From positions 310,001-374,000 of the forward strand of contig CAJYNG010000008.1 in NCBI GenBank assembly GCA_913775725.1: a DNA stretch of 64,000 bases. The letters are read 5' to 3'. This document shows, piece by piece, positions 17,854-25,823 of the stretch. Source of the stretch: an uncultured Stenotrophomonas sp. GTDB taxonomy: Bacteria > Pseudomonadota > Gammaproteobacteria > Xanthomonadales > Xanthomonadaceae. Made by a program: the position numbers and the translations under genes. How positions within the stretch are numbered: position 1 is the stretch's first letter; each line of letters begins with the position of its first letter. The notes under the pieces were generated by a model. That model was not told where the DNA came from. It did not search any database and saw only the letters and a list, made by a program, of their open reading frames with translations.

Positions 17854-18246
17854 ATGCAGGGCGAAGCGCGCGGAACCTTTGAAGTGAACCTGCTGCCGAT
17901 CGGTGGCAACGACGGCCCGATCGGGGTGATGTCGATCAACAAGGTCTTCCATGGTGACCTGCAGGGCAGCAGTGTCGGCCAGATGCTGGCATTCCGCAGC
18001 CCGGTGCAGGGCTCGGCGGGCTACGTGGCGATGGAGCGGGTAACGGCCACGCTGGCTGGGCGTCAGGGCGTTTTCACCTTGCAGCACAACGGCCTGATGA
18101 CTCGGGGGACGCCGGAGCTGAGCGTGGTGGTGGTGCCCGATTCGGGCAGTGAAGGGCTGCTCGGTTTAAGCGGCACACTGGAGATCTCCATCAGTGAAGG
18201 CCGCCACGATTACCGGTTGGTCTACGCGCTGCCGGAGCCGGAATAG
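17854..18246 (+). CDS. DUF3224 family protein
   Basis: A 130-residue soluble protein of the DUF3224 type: a small beta-barrel with the typical pattern GTFEVNLLP at the start, MSINKVFHGDLQGSSVGQML, GYVAMERVTATLAGRQGVF, and a C-terminal GLSGTLEISISEGRHDYRL. The fold is related to small calycin-like barrels; no activity is established. There is no signal peptide, so it is cytoplasmic. The ribosome binding site GAGGGAG precedes the ATG. It is 33 bases after the EamA gene and may share its transcript. Confidence 0.8.
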   Translation: MQGEARGTFEVNLLPIGGNDGPIGVMSINKVFHGDLQGSSVGQMLAFRSPVQGSAGYVAMERVTATLAGRQGVFTLQHNGLMTRGTPELSVVVVPDSGSEGLLGLSGTLEISISEGRHDYRLVYALPEPE

Positions 18247-18259
18247 GCGGCTTGCGGGT

Positions 18260-18901
18260 TCAAGCGCTGCCCGCTTGCAGGCGGTCATACATCCGCACAA
18301 GGTCGACCAGGGTGCGCGCGCCCATCTTGCGCATCACCTGCGCGCGGCGCACCTTCACCGTGATCTCGCTCACCCCGAGGTCGCCGGCGATCTGCTTGTT
18401 GAGGCGGCCGCGTACCACGCCGTCGACCACCTCGCGCTCGCCGGCATTGAGGGTGTCCCAGCGCAGCTGCAGCGCGCCGAGTGCCTCGCCATCCCGGCGC
18501 CGCTGGCGGTCGATCTCGATGCCCCTGTGGATGGCATCCAGCAGTTCCTGGTCGCGGAAGGGTTTGGTCAGGAACTCGATGGCGCCGTCCTTGATCGCGT
18601 TGACGCCCATCGCAATGTCGCCGTGGCCGGTGATGAACACCACGGGCAGCTGCAGGCCGTGACTGCCCATCGTGCGATGAAACTCCAGCCCGCTCTGGCC
18701 GGGCATGCGCACGTCCAGCACCAGGCAGGCCGGTGCATCTTCCAGTTCGTGTTCGAGGAAGGCCTGGGTTGAAGCGAACGCCCGCACCTGCAGGCCCATC
18801 GAGGCCAGCAGGTCTTCCAGTGCCGCGCGCACCGACGGGTCGTCGTCGATTACGTAGACGATGGGTGCTGGATCGATGGCTGGGGCAGCGGGCTTACGCA
18901 T
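18260..18901 (-). CDS. FixJ/NarL-type response regulator
   Basis: A 213-residue regulator. The receiver domain (about 13-130) has the acidic pair in YVIDDDPSV, the phospho-acceptor Asp in LVLDVRMPG and the Lys in FLTKPF. The C-terminal LuxR-type helix-turn-helix covers 150-205 (AGDLGVSEITVKVRRAQVMR). It overlaps the upstream kinase gene by 8 bases, so the two form a two-component system. The receiver and PFRDQELLDAI linker resemble FixJ and TodT/StyR regulators. The target and signal are unknown. An in-frame upstream start at 18946 is unlikely because it lies well inside the kinase gene. Confidence 0.9.
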   Translation of the reverse strand: MRKPAAPAIDPAPIVYVIDDDPSVRAALEDLLASMGLQVRAFASTQAFLEHELEDAPACLVLDVRMPGQSGLEFHRTMGSHGLQLPVVFITGHGDIAMGVNAIKDGAIEFLTKPFRDQELLDAIHRGIEIDRQRRRDGEALGALQLRWDTLNAGEREVVDGVVRGRLNKQIAGDLGVSEITVKVRRAQVMRKMGARTLVDLVRMYDRLQAGSA

Positions 18902-19949
18902 GTCGAACGTCCGTGGCGATGGGCAGGTCGAAGACGAAGCAGGCACCGCCGCCTGCCGGTCGTTCGGCGCGGATCTGGCCGTCGTTGGCCTCGATCATCG
19001 AACGGCTCAGGCTGAGGCCCAGGCCGAGCCCATGTGATTTGGTGGTCCAGAATGCATCGAATACACGCTCGGGGTGATCGGCGGGCAGGCCCACGCCACG
19101 GTCGCGCACGCTGAGACTGACCCGCTGGCCGTCGCGCCGGGTCAGCAGGGATAGTCGCCGGTCGGCGGCGGGGACTGACTCCATCGCGTCCACCGCATTG
19201 AGGATCAGGTTGCCGATTACCTGCTGCACCTGCACGCGGTCGGCCCGCACGGCAGGTAGATCGGCATCCAGCAGCAGGGCCACCGCCACGCCATGTTGGT
19301 CCAGTTCACTGCGCGACAGCGCCAGCATTTCCTCCACCGCCTGGTTCAGGTCGAAGGCGCGTCGTTCCGGTGCCGCGCCCTGGGTCAGGCCGCGGATGCG
19401 GGCGATCACGTCACCGGCGCGGTGCGCGTCGGCCAGGATGCGGGCTACGGTCTGCCGGGCCTTGTCCACGTTCGGTGGGTCCTGGGCCAGCCAGCGTTGG
19501 CAGGCCTCGGCGCTGCTGGCGATGGCCGCCAGCGGCTGGTTCACTTCATGGGCGATGGAGGTGGTGAGCTCGCCCACGGTGGAAGCGCGCGCCACCCGCA
19601 GCAGGCGCCCCTGCGCTTCCTGCACGGCGGCCTTGGCCGCTTCCATGTTCAGGGCGAGGTAGGTGGTGATGCCGATCACCAGCATGCCGATCACCGAATT
19701 GACCAGGCCGATGCGGTAGGTGCCGAAGCGGGTCAGGAAGAAGCTCAGCCCGGTGAGTGCGATGCAGGCGACGGCCAGGGTGATGAGCCCGCGCGCGCTC
19801 AGTACGCGCGCTGCGGCGAGGATGACCGCCGCGTAGAAGCAGGCGGCGGCGACCGCGTAATCGGTGACGGTATCGATCAGGAAGATCGCCGCCATCACGA
19901 TGATCAGGGCCAGCAGCACCAGCGGGCGGCGGGGCGACAGCGATGGCAT
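18894..19949 (-). CDS. Sensor histidine kinase, FixL/DctB-like
   Basis: A 351-residue membrane kinase. Five or six helices occupy residues 10-125. Then comes a short linker and a dimerisation domain with the H-box STVGELTTSIAHEVNQPLAA (His is the phosphorylation site), and an ATPase domain with N (VIGNLILNAVDAM), G1 (VRDRGVGLP) and a G2-like GLGLGLSLSRSMIEA. The H-box with NQPLAA is typical of FixL/DctB kinases. It has no extracytoplasmic sensor, so it probably senses within or at the membrane. The ATG at 19949 was chosen; upstream in-frame codons lie in a repeat element. Confidence 0.88.
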   Translation of the reverse strand: MPSLSPRRPLVLLALIIVMAAIFLIDTVTDYAVAAACFYAAVILAAARVLSARGLITLAVACIALTGLSFFLTRFGTYRIGLVNSVIGMLVIGITTYLALNMEAAKAAVQEAQGRLLRVARASTVGELTTSIAHEVNQPLAAIASSAEACQRWLAQDPPNVDKARQTVARILADAHRAGDVIARIRGLTQGAAPERRAFDLNQAVEEMLALSRSELDQHGVAVALLLDADLPAVRADRVQVQQVIGNLILNAVDAMESVPAADRRLSLLTRRDGQRVSLSVRDRGVGLPADHPERVFDAFWTTKSHGLGLGLSLSRSMIEANDGQIRAERPAGGGACFVFDLPIATDVRHA

Positions 19950-19997
19950 CGGGACGGCTCCCTGGCGTGGGCGGAAAGGATAGCAAAGCGATGCTTG

Positions 19998-20073
19998 GTA
20001 GTGCCGGCCGCTGGCCGGCAGCTGCATGGTGTTGCCGGAGTTCATGGGGTTGCCGGCCAGCGGCCGGCACTAC
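19998..20073. repeat. REP inverted pair of the GTAGTGCCGGCC subtype
   Basis: GTAGTGCCGGCCGCTGGCCG starts at 19998 and its inverted copy ends CCGGCACTAC at 20073. The CTA at 20070..20072 is the TAG stop of mgtC on the minus strand, so the repeat supplies the end of that gene. Confidence 0.85.
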
Positions 20074-20807
20074 TCCTCCAGGCTGGCGTTCCAGAACCCC
20101 TGCAGCACACCAGCCGTGGTCGCCAGGGTGGCCAGCACGGCATCCAGTTCGCCGGCATCCACGGTGGTGGCATACAGCACCGCTTCGATCTCCACGTCAC
20201 GCTCTCCGAATGGGCGCTGGTCCACCGCGCGCACCGGGTACTGCGCCTGCTCAAGCAGCAGCAACAGCTGGTCCAGCACCTCGGCCTGCTGCTCGCGCTG
20301 GCAGACCACGTTGATCGCATAGGTCGCCTCGCTGAAGGCTTCCGGCAGCGGCTGCCGCTGGATGCGATTCACCACCGGTCGCAGCAGGGTGTTGGCGGCC
20401 AGCACGAACACCGCTGCCAAGACTGCCTCGGGCAGCAGCTTGATGCCGGCACACGCGCCCACTGCCGCCGATCCCCACAGCGTGGCGGCGGTGTTCAGGC
20501 CGGACACCTGCGCGCCGTCCTTCATGATGGCGCCGGCGCCGAGGAAGCCGACGCCGGAGATCACATAGGCCACCACATGCAGCGGCGAGGGTGGTCCGCC
20601 GTACAGGTCATGGAAGCGCACCGCCAGATCGACGAACACTGCCGCACCCACCGCCACCAGCGTGTTGGTGCGCAGGCCGGCGGTGCGCTGGCGCAGCTGC
20701 CGCTCCAGACCGATGACCGTGCCCAGCACGAACGCCACCGACAGGCTGATCAGCGAGCTGAGTGTGGCGCCGGCGTTGAACGCCGGCAGGTTCGGATGGA
20801 TGTCCAT
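20070..20807 (-). CDS. mgtC: MgtC/SapB family magnesium-related membrane protein
   Basis: A 245-residue inner-membrane protein. The N-terminal 150 residues are the MgtC membrane domain with the signature TVIGLERQLRQRTAGLRTNT and VISGVGFLGAGAIMK. The C-terminal about 85 residues form a soluble ACT-like domain. MgtC helps cells cope with low magnesium and acid; in Salmonella it also restrains the F1Fo ATP synthase. It lies 31 bases after mgtA with its own strong ribosome binding site (AAGGAG), as the last gene of the magnesium operon. Its stop codon comes from a REP element. Confidence 0.92.
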   Translation of the reverse strand: MDIHPNLPAFNAGATLSSLISLSVAFVLGTVIGLERQLRQRTAGLRTNTLVAVGAAVFVDLAVRFHDLYGGPPSPLHVVAYVISGVGFLGAGAIMKDGAQVSGLNTAATLWGSAAVGACAGIKLLPEAVLAAVFVLAANTLLRPVVNRIQRQPLPEAFSEATYAINVVCQREQQAEVLDQLLLLLEQAQYPVRAVDQRPFGERDVEIEAVLYATTVDAGELDAVLATLATTAGVLQGFWNASLEE

Positions 20808-20838
20808 TGTGTTTCTCCTTGGACAACGCCGCGGGCGC

Positions 20839-23598
20839 TTACTGCCAGCCGTAACGGCGGATGTAGAACTTCTTCAGCGCGGTGGTCAGCACCGCATAGC
20901 CGAACAGGATCGCCACCAGGAATGGCCAGTAGCCGGCCGGCAGGGCCTGCAGCTTGAAGTAGCCGGCCAACGGGCTCATCGGCAGGGCCACGCCAATGGC
21001 CATGATCAGGCCGGTCATCAGCAGCAGTGGCGGCGCGGCGATGCTCTGCAGGAACGGCACCTTCGGCGTGCGGATCATGTGCACGATCAGGGTCTGGGTC
21101 AGCAGGCCGACCACGAACCAGCCGGACTGGAACAGGCCCTGGTCGGCCGGCGTGCGTGCATCGAACACGTACCACATCAGTGCGAAGCAGGTCAGGTCGA
21201 AAATCGAGCTGATCGGCCCGAAGAACACCATGAAGCGGCCGATGTCCGCCGGGTTCCACTTCAGTGGCTTGCGCACCAGCTCCTCGTCCACGTTGTCGAA
21301 TGGGATGGCGATCTGCGAGATGTCGTACAGCAGGTTCTGCACCAGCAGCTGCAGCGGCAGCATCGGCAGGAACGGCAGGAAGGCCGAGGCCACCAGCACC
21401 GAGAACACGTTGCCGAAGTTGGAGCTGGCGGTCATACGGATGTACTTCAGCATGTTGTTGAACGTGCGCCGGCCCTGGATGACGCCTTCCTCCAGCACCA
21501 TCAGATTCTTTTCAAGAAGGATGATGTCGGCGGCCTCCTTGGCGATGTCCACCGCGCTGTCCACGCTGATGCCGATATCGGCCGCACGCAGCGCCGGTGC
21601 ATCGTTGATGCCGTCACCGAGGAAGCCGACCACCTTGCCCTGTGCGCGCAGCTCGCGCACCAGGCGTTCCTTGTGCAGCGGCGTCAGCCGTGCGAACACG
21701 CGGTGGTGATGCAGCGCCCGCGACAACGCGCCGTCATCCATGCGCTCGATCTGCGGGCCGGTCAGGATCGTGTCGGCGTCCAGGCCCACCTGTGCGCAGA
21801 CACGGGCGGTCACCAGTTCGTTGTCACCGGTGAATACCTTTACCTCCACGCCATGCGCGGCCAGTGCCTGCAGTGCCTGTGCAGCAGATTCCTTCGGCGG
21901 GTCCAGAAAGGCGACGTAGCCGACCAGGGTCAGACCACATTCGTCGGCCTGCGAATAGGTGGTCTGGCTGGCAGCGGTCTCCTTCATCGCCACCGCCACC
22001 ACGCGCAGGCCCTGTTCGTTCAGCTCTTCGGTGGTCTGCCGCACGCGGGCCAGGCGGCGCTCGTCCAGCGGCATGTCCTGGCCGTTCTCGCGCACCGTGC
22101 TGCATACCGCCAGCATCTCCTCGACAGCACCCTTGCAGATCAACTCGTGGTGGTCCTCGCGCTCGGACACCACCACCGACATGCGGCGGCGCTCGAAGTC
22201 GAACGGGATCTCATCCACCTTGTGGTAGTCCTGCGACAGCCGCAGCGAACTCTGCAGCTCCACGTGCTCCAGTACCGCACGGTCGAGCAGGTTGATCAGC
22301 CCGGTCTGGAAGTGGCTGTTGAGGTAAGCAAACGTCAGCACGTCTTCCGAATCGTGACCGAACACATCGGTGTGACGTTCCAGCGCGATCTTGTCCTGGG
22401 TGAGCGTGCCGGTCTTGTCGGTGCACAGCACTTCCATGGCGCCGAAGTTCTGGATCGCATCCAGGCGCTTGACGATCACCTTGCGCCGCGACAGCAGCAC
22501 CGCACCCTTGGCCAGGGTGGAGGTGACGATCATCGGCAGCATTTCCGGCGTCAGGCCCACCGCCACCGACAGCGCGAACAGGAATGCTTCGGTCCAGTCG
22601 CCCTTGGTCCAGCCGTTGATCAGCAGCACGAATGGCACCATCACCAGCGCGAAGCGGATCAGCAGCCAGCTGACACTGTTGACGCCGGCCTGGAACGCGG
22701 TCGGCGCACGGTCGGTGGCGGTGCTGCGCTGGGCCAGCGTGCCGAAATAGGTGCGGTTGCCGGTGGCCAGCACAATGGCGGTGGCGGTACCGGAGACCAC
22801 ATTGGTGCCCATGAACAGCAGGTTGTGTTGTTCCAGCAGGCCAGCCAGGCCGTCGCCGGGGTGCGCGAACTTCTCCACCGGCAGCGACTCGCCGGTCATT
22901 GCGGCCTGTGCCACGAACAGGTCCTTGGCAGTCAGCACGCGGCAATCGGCGGGAATCATGTCGCCCGCCGACAGCACGATGTGGTCGCCGGGCACCAGTT
23001 CGCGGATCGGCAGGTCCAGCAGGCGCGCCGGGCGCCGGCTGTGCAGGTGCGCACCGAAGTACTGGTCGGCCACATCCGCAGCTTCGGTGCCGGGATTGCG
23101 GCGCAGCACGCGCGCGGTGTTGCCGACCAGTGCCTTCAGCCGCTCGGCAGCACGGTTCGAGCGCCCCTCCTGCACGAAGCGGATCAGCGTGGACAGCAGC
23201 ACCATCGCGCCGATCACCACAGTGGCCTTGATGTCCTCGGTCAGCCAGGACACCGCCGCCAGCACGGTCAGCAGCAGGTTGAACGGATTGCGGTAGCACT
23301 GCCAAAGGTGCCGCCACCACGGCAGCGGCTTTTCGTGATCCACCTCGTTGGGGCCGAGCGTCGCCAGCCGTTCCTCGGCCTCATGCGGGCTGAGGCCATC
23401 GGCATGCGAATCCAGCGTGACCAGCAGCTGGGTTTCATCCTGCTGGGCGAGGGTGACCAGGCCGGTGGTGAGCGCGAACGGCGCTGCTTCAGTGCTACCC
23501 GGGCCAAATCCGGCTTCGGGCATCGCACGGCGGCGGAACAGGTTGCCTGCGCGACGGCTGCGCAGGAAGGCGTTGAACCAGGCGTTGAGCAGGCTCAT
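20839..23598 (-). CDS. mgtA: Magnesium-importing P-type ATPase MgtA
   Basis: A 919-residue P3B-type ATPase, matching the family length of about 900. It shows the actuator motif TGES (235-238), the phosphorylation motif DKTGTLT with Asp394, the hinge GDGINDAPALRAADIG, the membrane motif VGLTPEMLPMIV, and ten predicted helices. It imports Mg2+ when external magnesium is low. The ATG at 23598 has a ribosome binding site (GGAGAG). It is third in a unit with the leader peptide (24006..24095) and the 99-residue protein (23662..23961), and is followed by mgtC. Control by the leader region is inferred. Confidence 0.95.
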   Translation of the reverse strand: MSLLNAWFNAFLRSRRAGNLFRRRAMPEAGFGPGSTEAAPFALTTGLVTLAQQDETQLLVTLDSHADGLSPHEAEERLATLGPNEVDHEKPLPWWRHLWQCYRNPFNLLLTVLAAVSWLTEDIKATVVIGAMVLLSTLIRFVQEGRSNRAAERLKALVGNTARVLRRNPGTEAADVADQYFGAHLHSRRPARLLDLPIRELVPGDHIVLSAGDMIPADCRVLTAKDLFVAQAAMTGESLPVEKFAHPGDGLAGLLEQHNLLFMGTNVVSGTATAIVLATGNRTYFGTLAQRSTATDRAPTAFQAGVNSVSWLLIRFALVMVPFVLLINGWTKGDWTEAFLFALSVAVGLTPEMLPMIVTSTLAKGAVLLSRRKVIVKRLDAIQNFGAMEVLCTDKTGTLTQDKIALERHTDVFGHDSEDVLTFAYLNSHFQTGLINLLDRAVLEHVELQSSLRLSQDYHKVDEIPFDFERRRMSVVVSEREDHHELICKGAVEEMLAVCSTVRENGQDMPLDERRLARVRQTTEELNEQGLRVVAVAMKETAASQTTYSQADECGLTLVGYVAFLDPPKESAAQALQALAAHGVEVKVFTGDNELVTARVCAQVGLDADTILTGPQIERMDDGALSRALHHHRVFARLTPLHKERLVRELRAQGKVVGFLGDGINDAPALRAADIGISVDSAVDIAKEAADIILLEKNLMVLEEGVIQGRRTFNNMLKYIRMTASSNFGNVFSVLVASAFLPFLPMLPLQLLVQNLLYDISQIAIPFDNVDEELVRKPLKWNPADIGRFMVFFGPISSIFDLTCFALMWYVFDARTPADQGLFQSGWFVVGLLTQTLIVHMIRTPKVPFLQSIAAPPLLLMTGLIMAIGVALPMSPLAGYFKLQALPAGYWPFLVAILFGYAVLTTALKKFYIRRYGWQ

Positions 23599-23661
23599 GG
23601 GACTCTCCTCGAATGTCAGAGCCGGCCGGGGCCGGAACACGAACGGAACGGATGAAACAGA

Positions 23662-23961
23662 TCAGGCGTGGCGCATTGCCAGCACTGCCGGCGACCACGG
23701 CTGCATGTGCAGGCGCTGGCTGCCGCCGATGCACAGCGGCTTCATCGCATCGCGCAGGGGATAGGGCAGATGACGCAGCACGGTGATGCGCTCGCTGATC
23801 GGCAGCAGCGACAAGGCGTCGGCCACCACGCGCGGCGATCCGAGCGACAGCGAACGGGCGAACATCACGGGGCCGTGCTGCAGCAGCTGGCTGCGCAGGC
23901 CGGCAACATCGCGCTCACCGATCAGGCGGCGCAGGGTGATGTAGAGGATCTTGTAGGACAT
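23662..23961 (-). CDS. Small protein with MgtE-N-like repeat, in mgtA operon
   Basis: A 99-residue soluble protein with no signal or membrane helix. Residues about 45-72 read VVADALSLLPISERITVLRH followed by LPYPLRDAM. This resembles the helical repeats of the N-terminal magnesium-sensing domain of MgtE channels (pattern LLPxxxRxxVLRxLP). It lies between the leader peptide and mgtA on the same strand, 63 bases before mgtA, so a role in magnesium homeostasis is likely, perhaps as a regulator or partner of MgtA. The similarity is by eye and short. The ribosome binding site GGAGAG is partly inside a hairpin (23973..23991). Confidence 0.7.
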   Translation of the reverse strand: MSYKILYITLRRLIGERDVAGLRSQLLQHGPVMFARSLSLGSPRVVADALSLLPISERITVLRHLPYPLRDAMKPLCIGGSQRLHMQPWSPAVLAMRHA

Positions 23962-23972
23962 GGGGGTGCTCT

Positions 23973-23991
23973 CCAGGCAGACGGCGCCTGG
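23973..23991 (-). promoter_or_regulatory. Hairpin at ribosome binding site of the 99-residue mgt-operon gene
   Basis: CCAGGC and GCCTGG are perfect 6-bp arms around a 7-base loop. On the minus strand the second arm runs directly into GGAGAG, the ribosome binding site of the gene starting at 23961. The structure could hide that site, giving a switch between leader translation and downstream translation. Inference from position only. Confidence 0.45.
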
Positions 23992-24005
23992 CGGCCCCCC
24001 GTCAC

Positions 24006-24095
24006 TCAGGCAGGCAGGGACCGGCGGGCAGGCACCAGGAACAGGCAACAAGCGGTCATCCGGGGCGCGGTACGCCCGGCAGGGTCGGGGTCCAT
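24006..24095 (-). CDS. MgtL-like leader peptide with DPDP motif
   Basis: A 29-residue open reading frame in the 5' region of the mgtA operon. It starts MDPDPAGRTAPRMT and ends LVPARRSLPA. E. coli and Salmonella MgtL, the leader peptide of mgtA, starts MEPDPTPLPRRR; there the acidic-proline stretch makes translating ribosomes unstable when Mg2+ is low and switches on mgtA. The DPDP here follows the initiator Met in the same way. A ribosome binding site GGAG lies 6 bases before this ATG (an ATG four codons upstream has none). The stop is 44 bases before the next gene. The sequence is certain; function as a magnesium-sensing leader is inferred. Confidence 0.7.
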   Translation of the reverse strand: MDPDPAGRTAPRMTACCLFLVPARRSLPA

Positions 24096-24121
24096 CTGCG
24101 TCTCCATGAGGGGAGGGGGCC

Positions 24122-24172
24122 GGCCAGGATTGCCCTGGCCAGTGGCGCTATTGTCCGCCCCTGAATGGGGCA
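24122..24172 (-). promoter_or_regulatory. Two hairpins in the mgt operon 5' region
   Basis: GGCCAGG-ATTGC-CCTGGCC (24122..24140) and GCCCC-TGAAT-GGGGC (about 24158..24172) are perfect small inverted repeats just upstream of the leader peptide. They probably lie in the transcribed leader and may be part of the magnesium-responsive structure. The transcription start is not determined. Confidence 0.4.
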
Positions 24173-24197
24173 GTCCTAGAGGCTCGTGGGTTAGCCG

Positions 24198-24217
24198 GGC
24201 TATACCTTGGTATAGCC
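24198..24217. promoter_or_regulatory. Perfect palindrome GGCTATACC-TT-GGTATAGCC
   Basis: Nine-base perfect arms around TT, AT-rich in the centre, between the end of the EF-hand gene and the mgt leader, both on the minus strand. It could be an operator for the mgt operon or a short hairpin ending the EF-hand transcript. There is no T-run after it, which favours an operator. Confidence 0.45.
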
Positions 24218-24254
24218 GGGCATGCGTTGCGCCAAACGGGGGTTCAGTGATGGA

Positions 24255-24554
24255 TCAATGCGAAGCGCTGGTCTGCTTGCACACGTCGTACTCGCCGCGG
24301 CTCAGCTTCTGGTCGCGGTCGGTATCGCAGGCGTGCAGGCGCTCGGCCCAGTCCGGTGCCACCGCATCCACTTCCGCCAGGGTGACGATGCCGTCCTTGT
24401 CCTTGTCCAGCGACTCATACGGCGGTATCAGCTTCAGTTCGGTGACGTCCTCGGCGGCGGTGGTCTTGCTCGCCTCCTGGGTCTTGGAACAGGCGCCCAG
24501 CAGCAGGCCGACGGAGATGGCGAGGACAACAGGAACGCAGCGAATTCCGGTCAT
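24255..24554 (-). CDS. EF-hand lipoprotein
   Basis: A 99-residue lipoprotein. The signal ends LLLGAC with Cys22 as the lipid site. The mature part carries two EF-hand loops: DKDKDGIVTLAE and DTDRDQKLSRGE, both with the acidic residues needed to bind Ca2+ (possibly Mg2+). It should be tethered to a membrane on the periplasmic side. The ribosome binding site GGAG lies 7 bases before the ATG. It is upstream of the magnesium operon on the same strand, about 160 bases away; a functional link is possible but unproven. Confidence 0.82.
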   Translation of the reverse strand: MTGIRCVPVVLAISVGLLLGACSKTQEASKTTAAEDVTELKLIPPYESLDKDKDGIVTLAEVDAVAPDWAERLHACDTDRDQKLSRGEYDVCKQTSASH

Positions 24555-24703
24555 GACAGACTCCAGGAGTGGGGACGCGGGCCACGCTTGTGGATGGCCA
24601 CGGCTGGATCTTCTGCGCGGGGCTGTAAGCGGGCTGCGAAGAATGGGGCCCGTAAAGCATTGCCGGTGGGCCGTCATTCACCGGGCCGTGCAGCGGCGAT
24701 CGC

Positions 24704-24757
24704 GCAGAGTCGACTCTACCCTCGAACGCTGGGATGCCGGCCTGCGGCCGGCACTAC
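24704..24757. repeat. Degenerate REP pair
   Basis: A shortened AGAGTCGACTCTAC palindrome (24706..24719) is followed by TGCCGGCCTGCGGCCGGCAC, ending in CTAC at 24757. These are remnants of two REP subtypes, located just past the stop of the aminopeptidase gene. Confidence 0.65.
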
Positions 24758-24764
24758 CATCTCC

Positions 24765-25712
24765 TCAGAAGCGGTCGGCAAAGGCATCCGTCGCCCGCAC
24801 CAGGGCATCGACCGTGGCCGGCTCGTTGGCGCTGTGGCCGGAGGTCACCATCTCCAGCCGCGCTTCCGGCCAGGCCTTGGCCAGGTCCCACGCGCTGCGC
24901 GGCGGGCAGATGATGTCGTAGCGCCCCTGCACGATCACGCCGGGCAGGTGGCGGATGCGATCGATGCCACGCAGCAACTGGTCGTGTTCCAGAAAGATGC
25001 CGTTGCGGAAGTAGTGCGCTTCAATACGGGCCTTGGCCAGGGTATCCAGCGGATCGTCGGTGGATTCGGCATCCACATCGTGCTGCAGGGTGGCGGCGTT
25101 GTCTTCCCAGCCCAGCCAGGCCTGCGCGGCTTCGATGCGGGTCGCTTCATCCGCGCCATCCATGCGCGTCCAGTAGGCGGCGATCATGTCGCCGCGCTCG
25201 GCTTCTGGAATGTAGGCCTCATAGCGGTCCCAGCGCTCCGGGAAGATCCAGCGCGCACCGCCGTTGACCTCGGCAAACCAGCGGTTCTCGATCTCGCGAC
25301 CGAGGAACACGCCACGCACGATCAGGCCGGTGGCGCGTTCGGGATGCGCTTGTGCGTAGGCCAGCGACAGCGTCGAACCCCAGGAACCGCCGTAGACCAG
25401 CCAGCGTTCGATGCCCAGGTGTTCGCGCACCTTCTCGATGTCGGCCACCAGGTCCTGCGTGGTGTTGTCGCGCAGCTCGCCGAACGGCGTGGAGCGTCCA
25501 CTGCCGCGCTGGTCGATCAGCACGATGCGGTAACGTGCCGGGTCGAAGAAGCGGCGATGGGTCGGCGAGATGCCGGCGCCCGGGCCGCCGTGCAGGTACA
25601 CCACCGGAATGCCCTCCGGCGTGCCGCACTCTTCGATGTGCAGCGTGTGCAGATCGCTCACCTTCAGGGTGAACTCGCGGTAGGGCTCGATGGCGGGGTA
25701 CAGGGTGCGCAT
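24765..25712 (-). CDS. pip: Prolyl aminopeptidase
   Basis: A 315-residue cytoplasmic alpha/beta hydrolase that removes N-terminal proline from peptides. Motifs are those of family S33: the oxyanion loop HGGPGAG, the conserved DQRGSGRS, the nucleophile elbow GGSWGSTL (Ser), then QGRYDIICP with the acid and SGHSANE with the His. The length matches the family (about 313-317). The start at 25712 gives MRTLYPAIEPY, the normal N-terminus; a longer upstream frame lacks similarity. It stands alone between REP elements and a divergent TraX-type gene. Confidence 0.95.
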   Translation of the reverse strand: MRTLYPAIEPYREFTLKVSDLHTLHIEECGTPEGIPVVYLHGGPGAGISPTHRRFFDPARYRIVLIDQRGSGRSTPFGELRDNTTQDLVADIEKVREHLGIERWLVYGGSWGSTLSLAYAQAHPERATGLIVRGVFLGREIENRWFAEVNGGARWIFPERWDRYEAYIPEAERGDMIAAYWTRMDGADEATRIEAAQAWLGWEDNAATLQHDVDAESTDDPLDTLAKARIEAHYFRNGIFLEHDQLLRGIDRIRHLPGVIVQGRYDIICPPRSAWDLAKAWPEARLEMVTSGHSANEPATVDALVRATDAFADRF

Positions 25713-25823
25713 GGCGGGGACCTCACAAGCAGGGGCGGCCAGCATACCCCCACCCGTGGCACCCGGCAGCGCTGGTTGCCTGCCCGGTGATGGAAATGCG
25801 CTTGCCGATGCGCATAAGCTTCG

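Noticed and set aside
19293-20957. A 554-codon plus-strand frame across the kinase and mgtC genes
   Set aside because: It crosses two well-supported genes and a REP element on the other strand; no domain or ribosome binding site.
20662-23655. A 997-codon open frame on the plus strand opposite mgtA and mgtC
   Set aside because: It is a shadow of the GC-rich codon pattern of mgtA; its product is rich in His, Gln and Arg with no recognisable domain, while the minus strand encodes clear MgtA and MgtC.
23962-24240. M-box type magnesium riboswitch ahead of mgtA
   Set aside because: I see hairpins and a leader peptide but not the conserved M-box sequence blocks; the leader-peptide explanation fits better.
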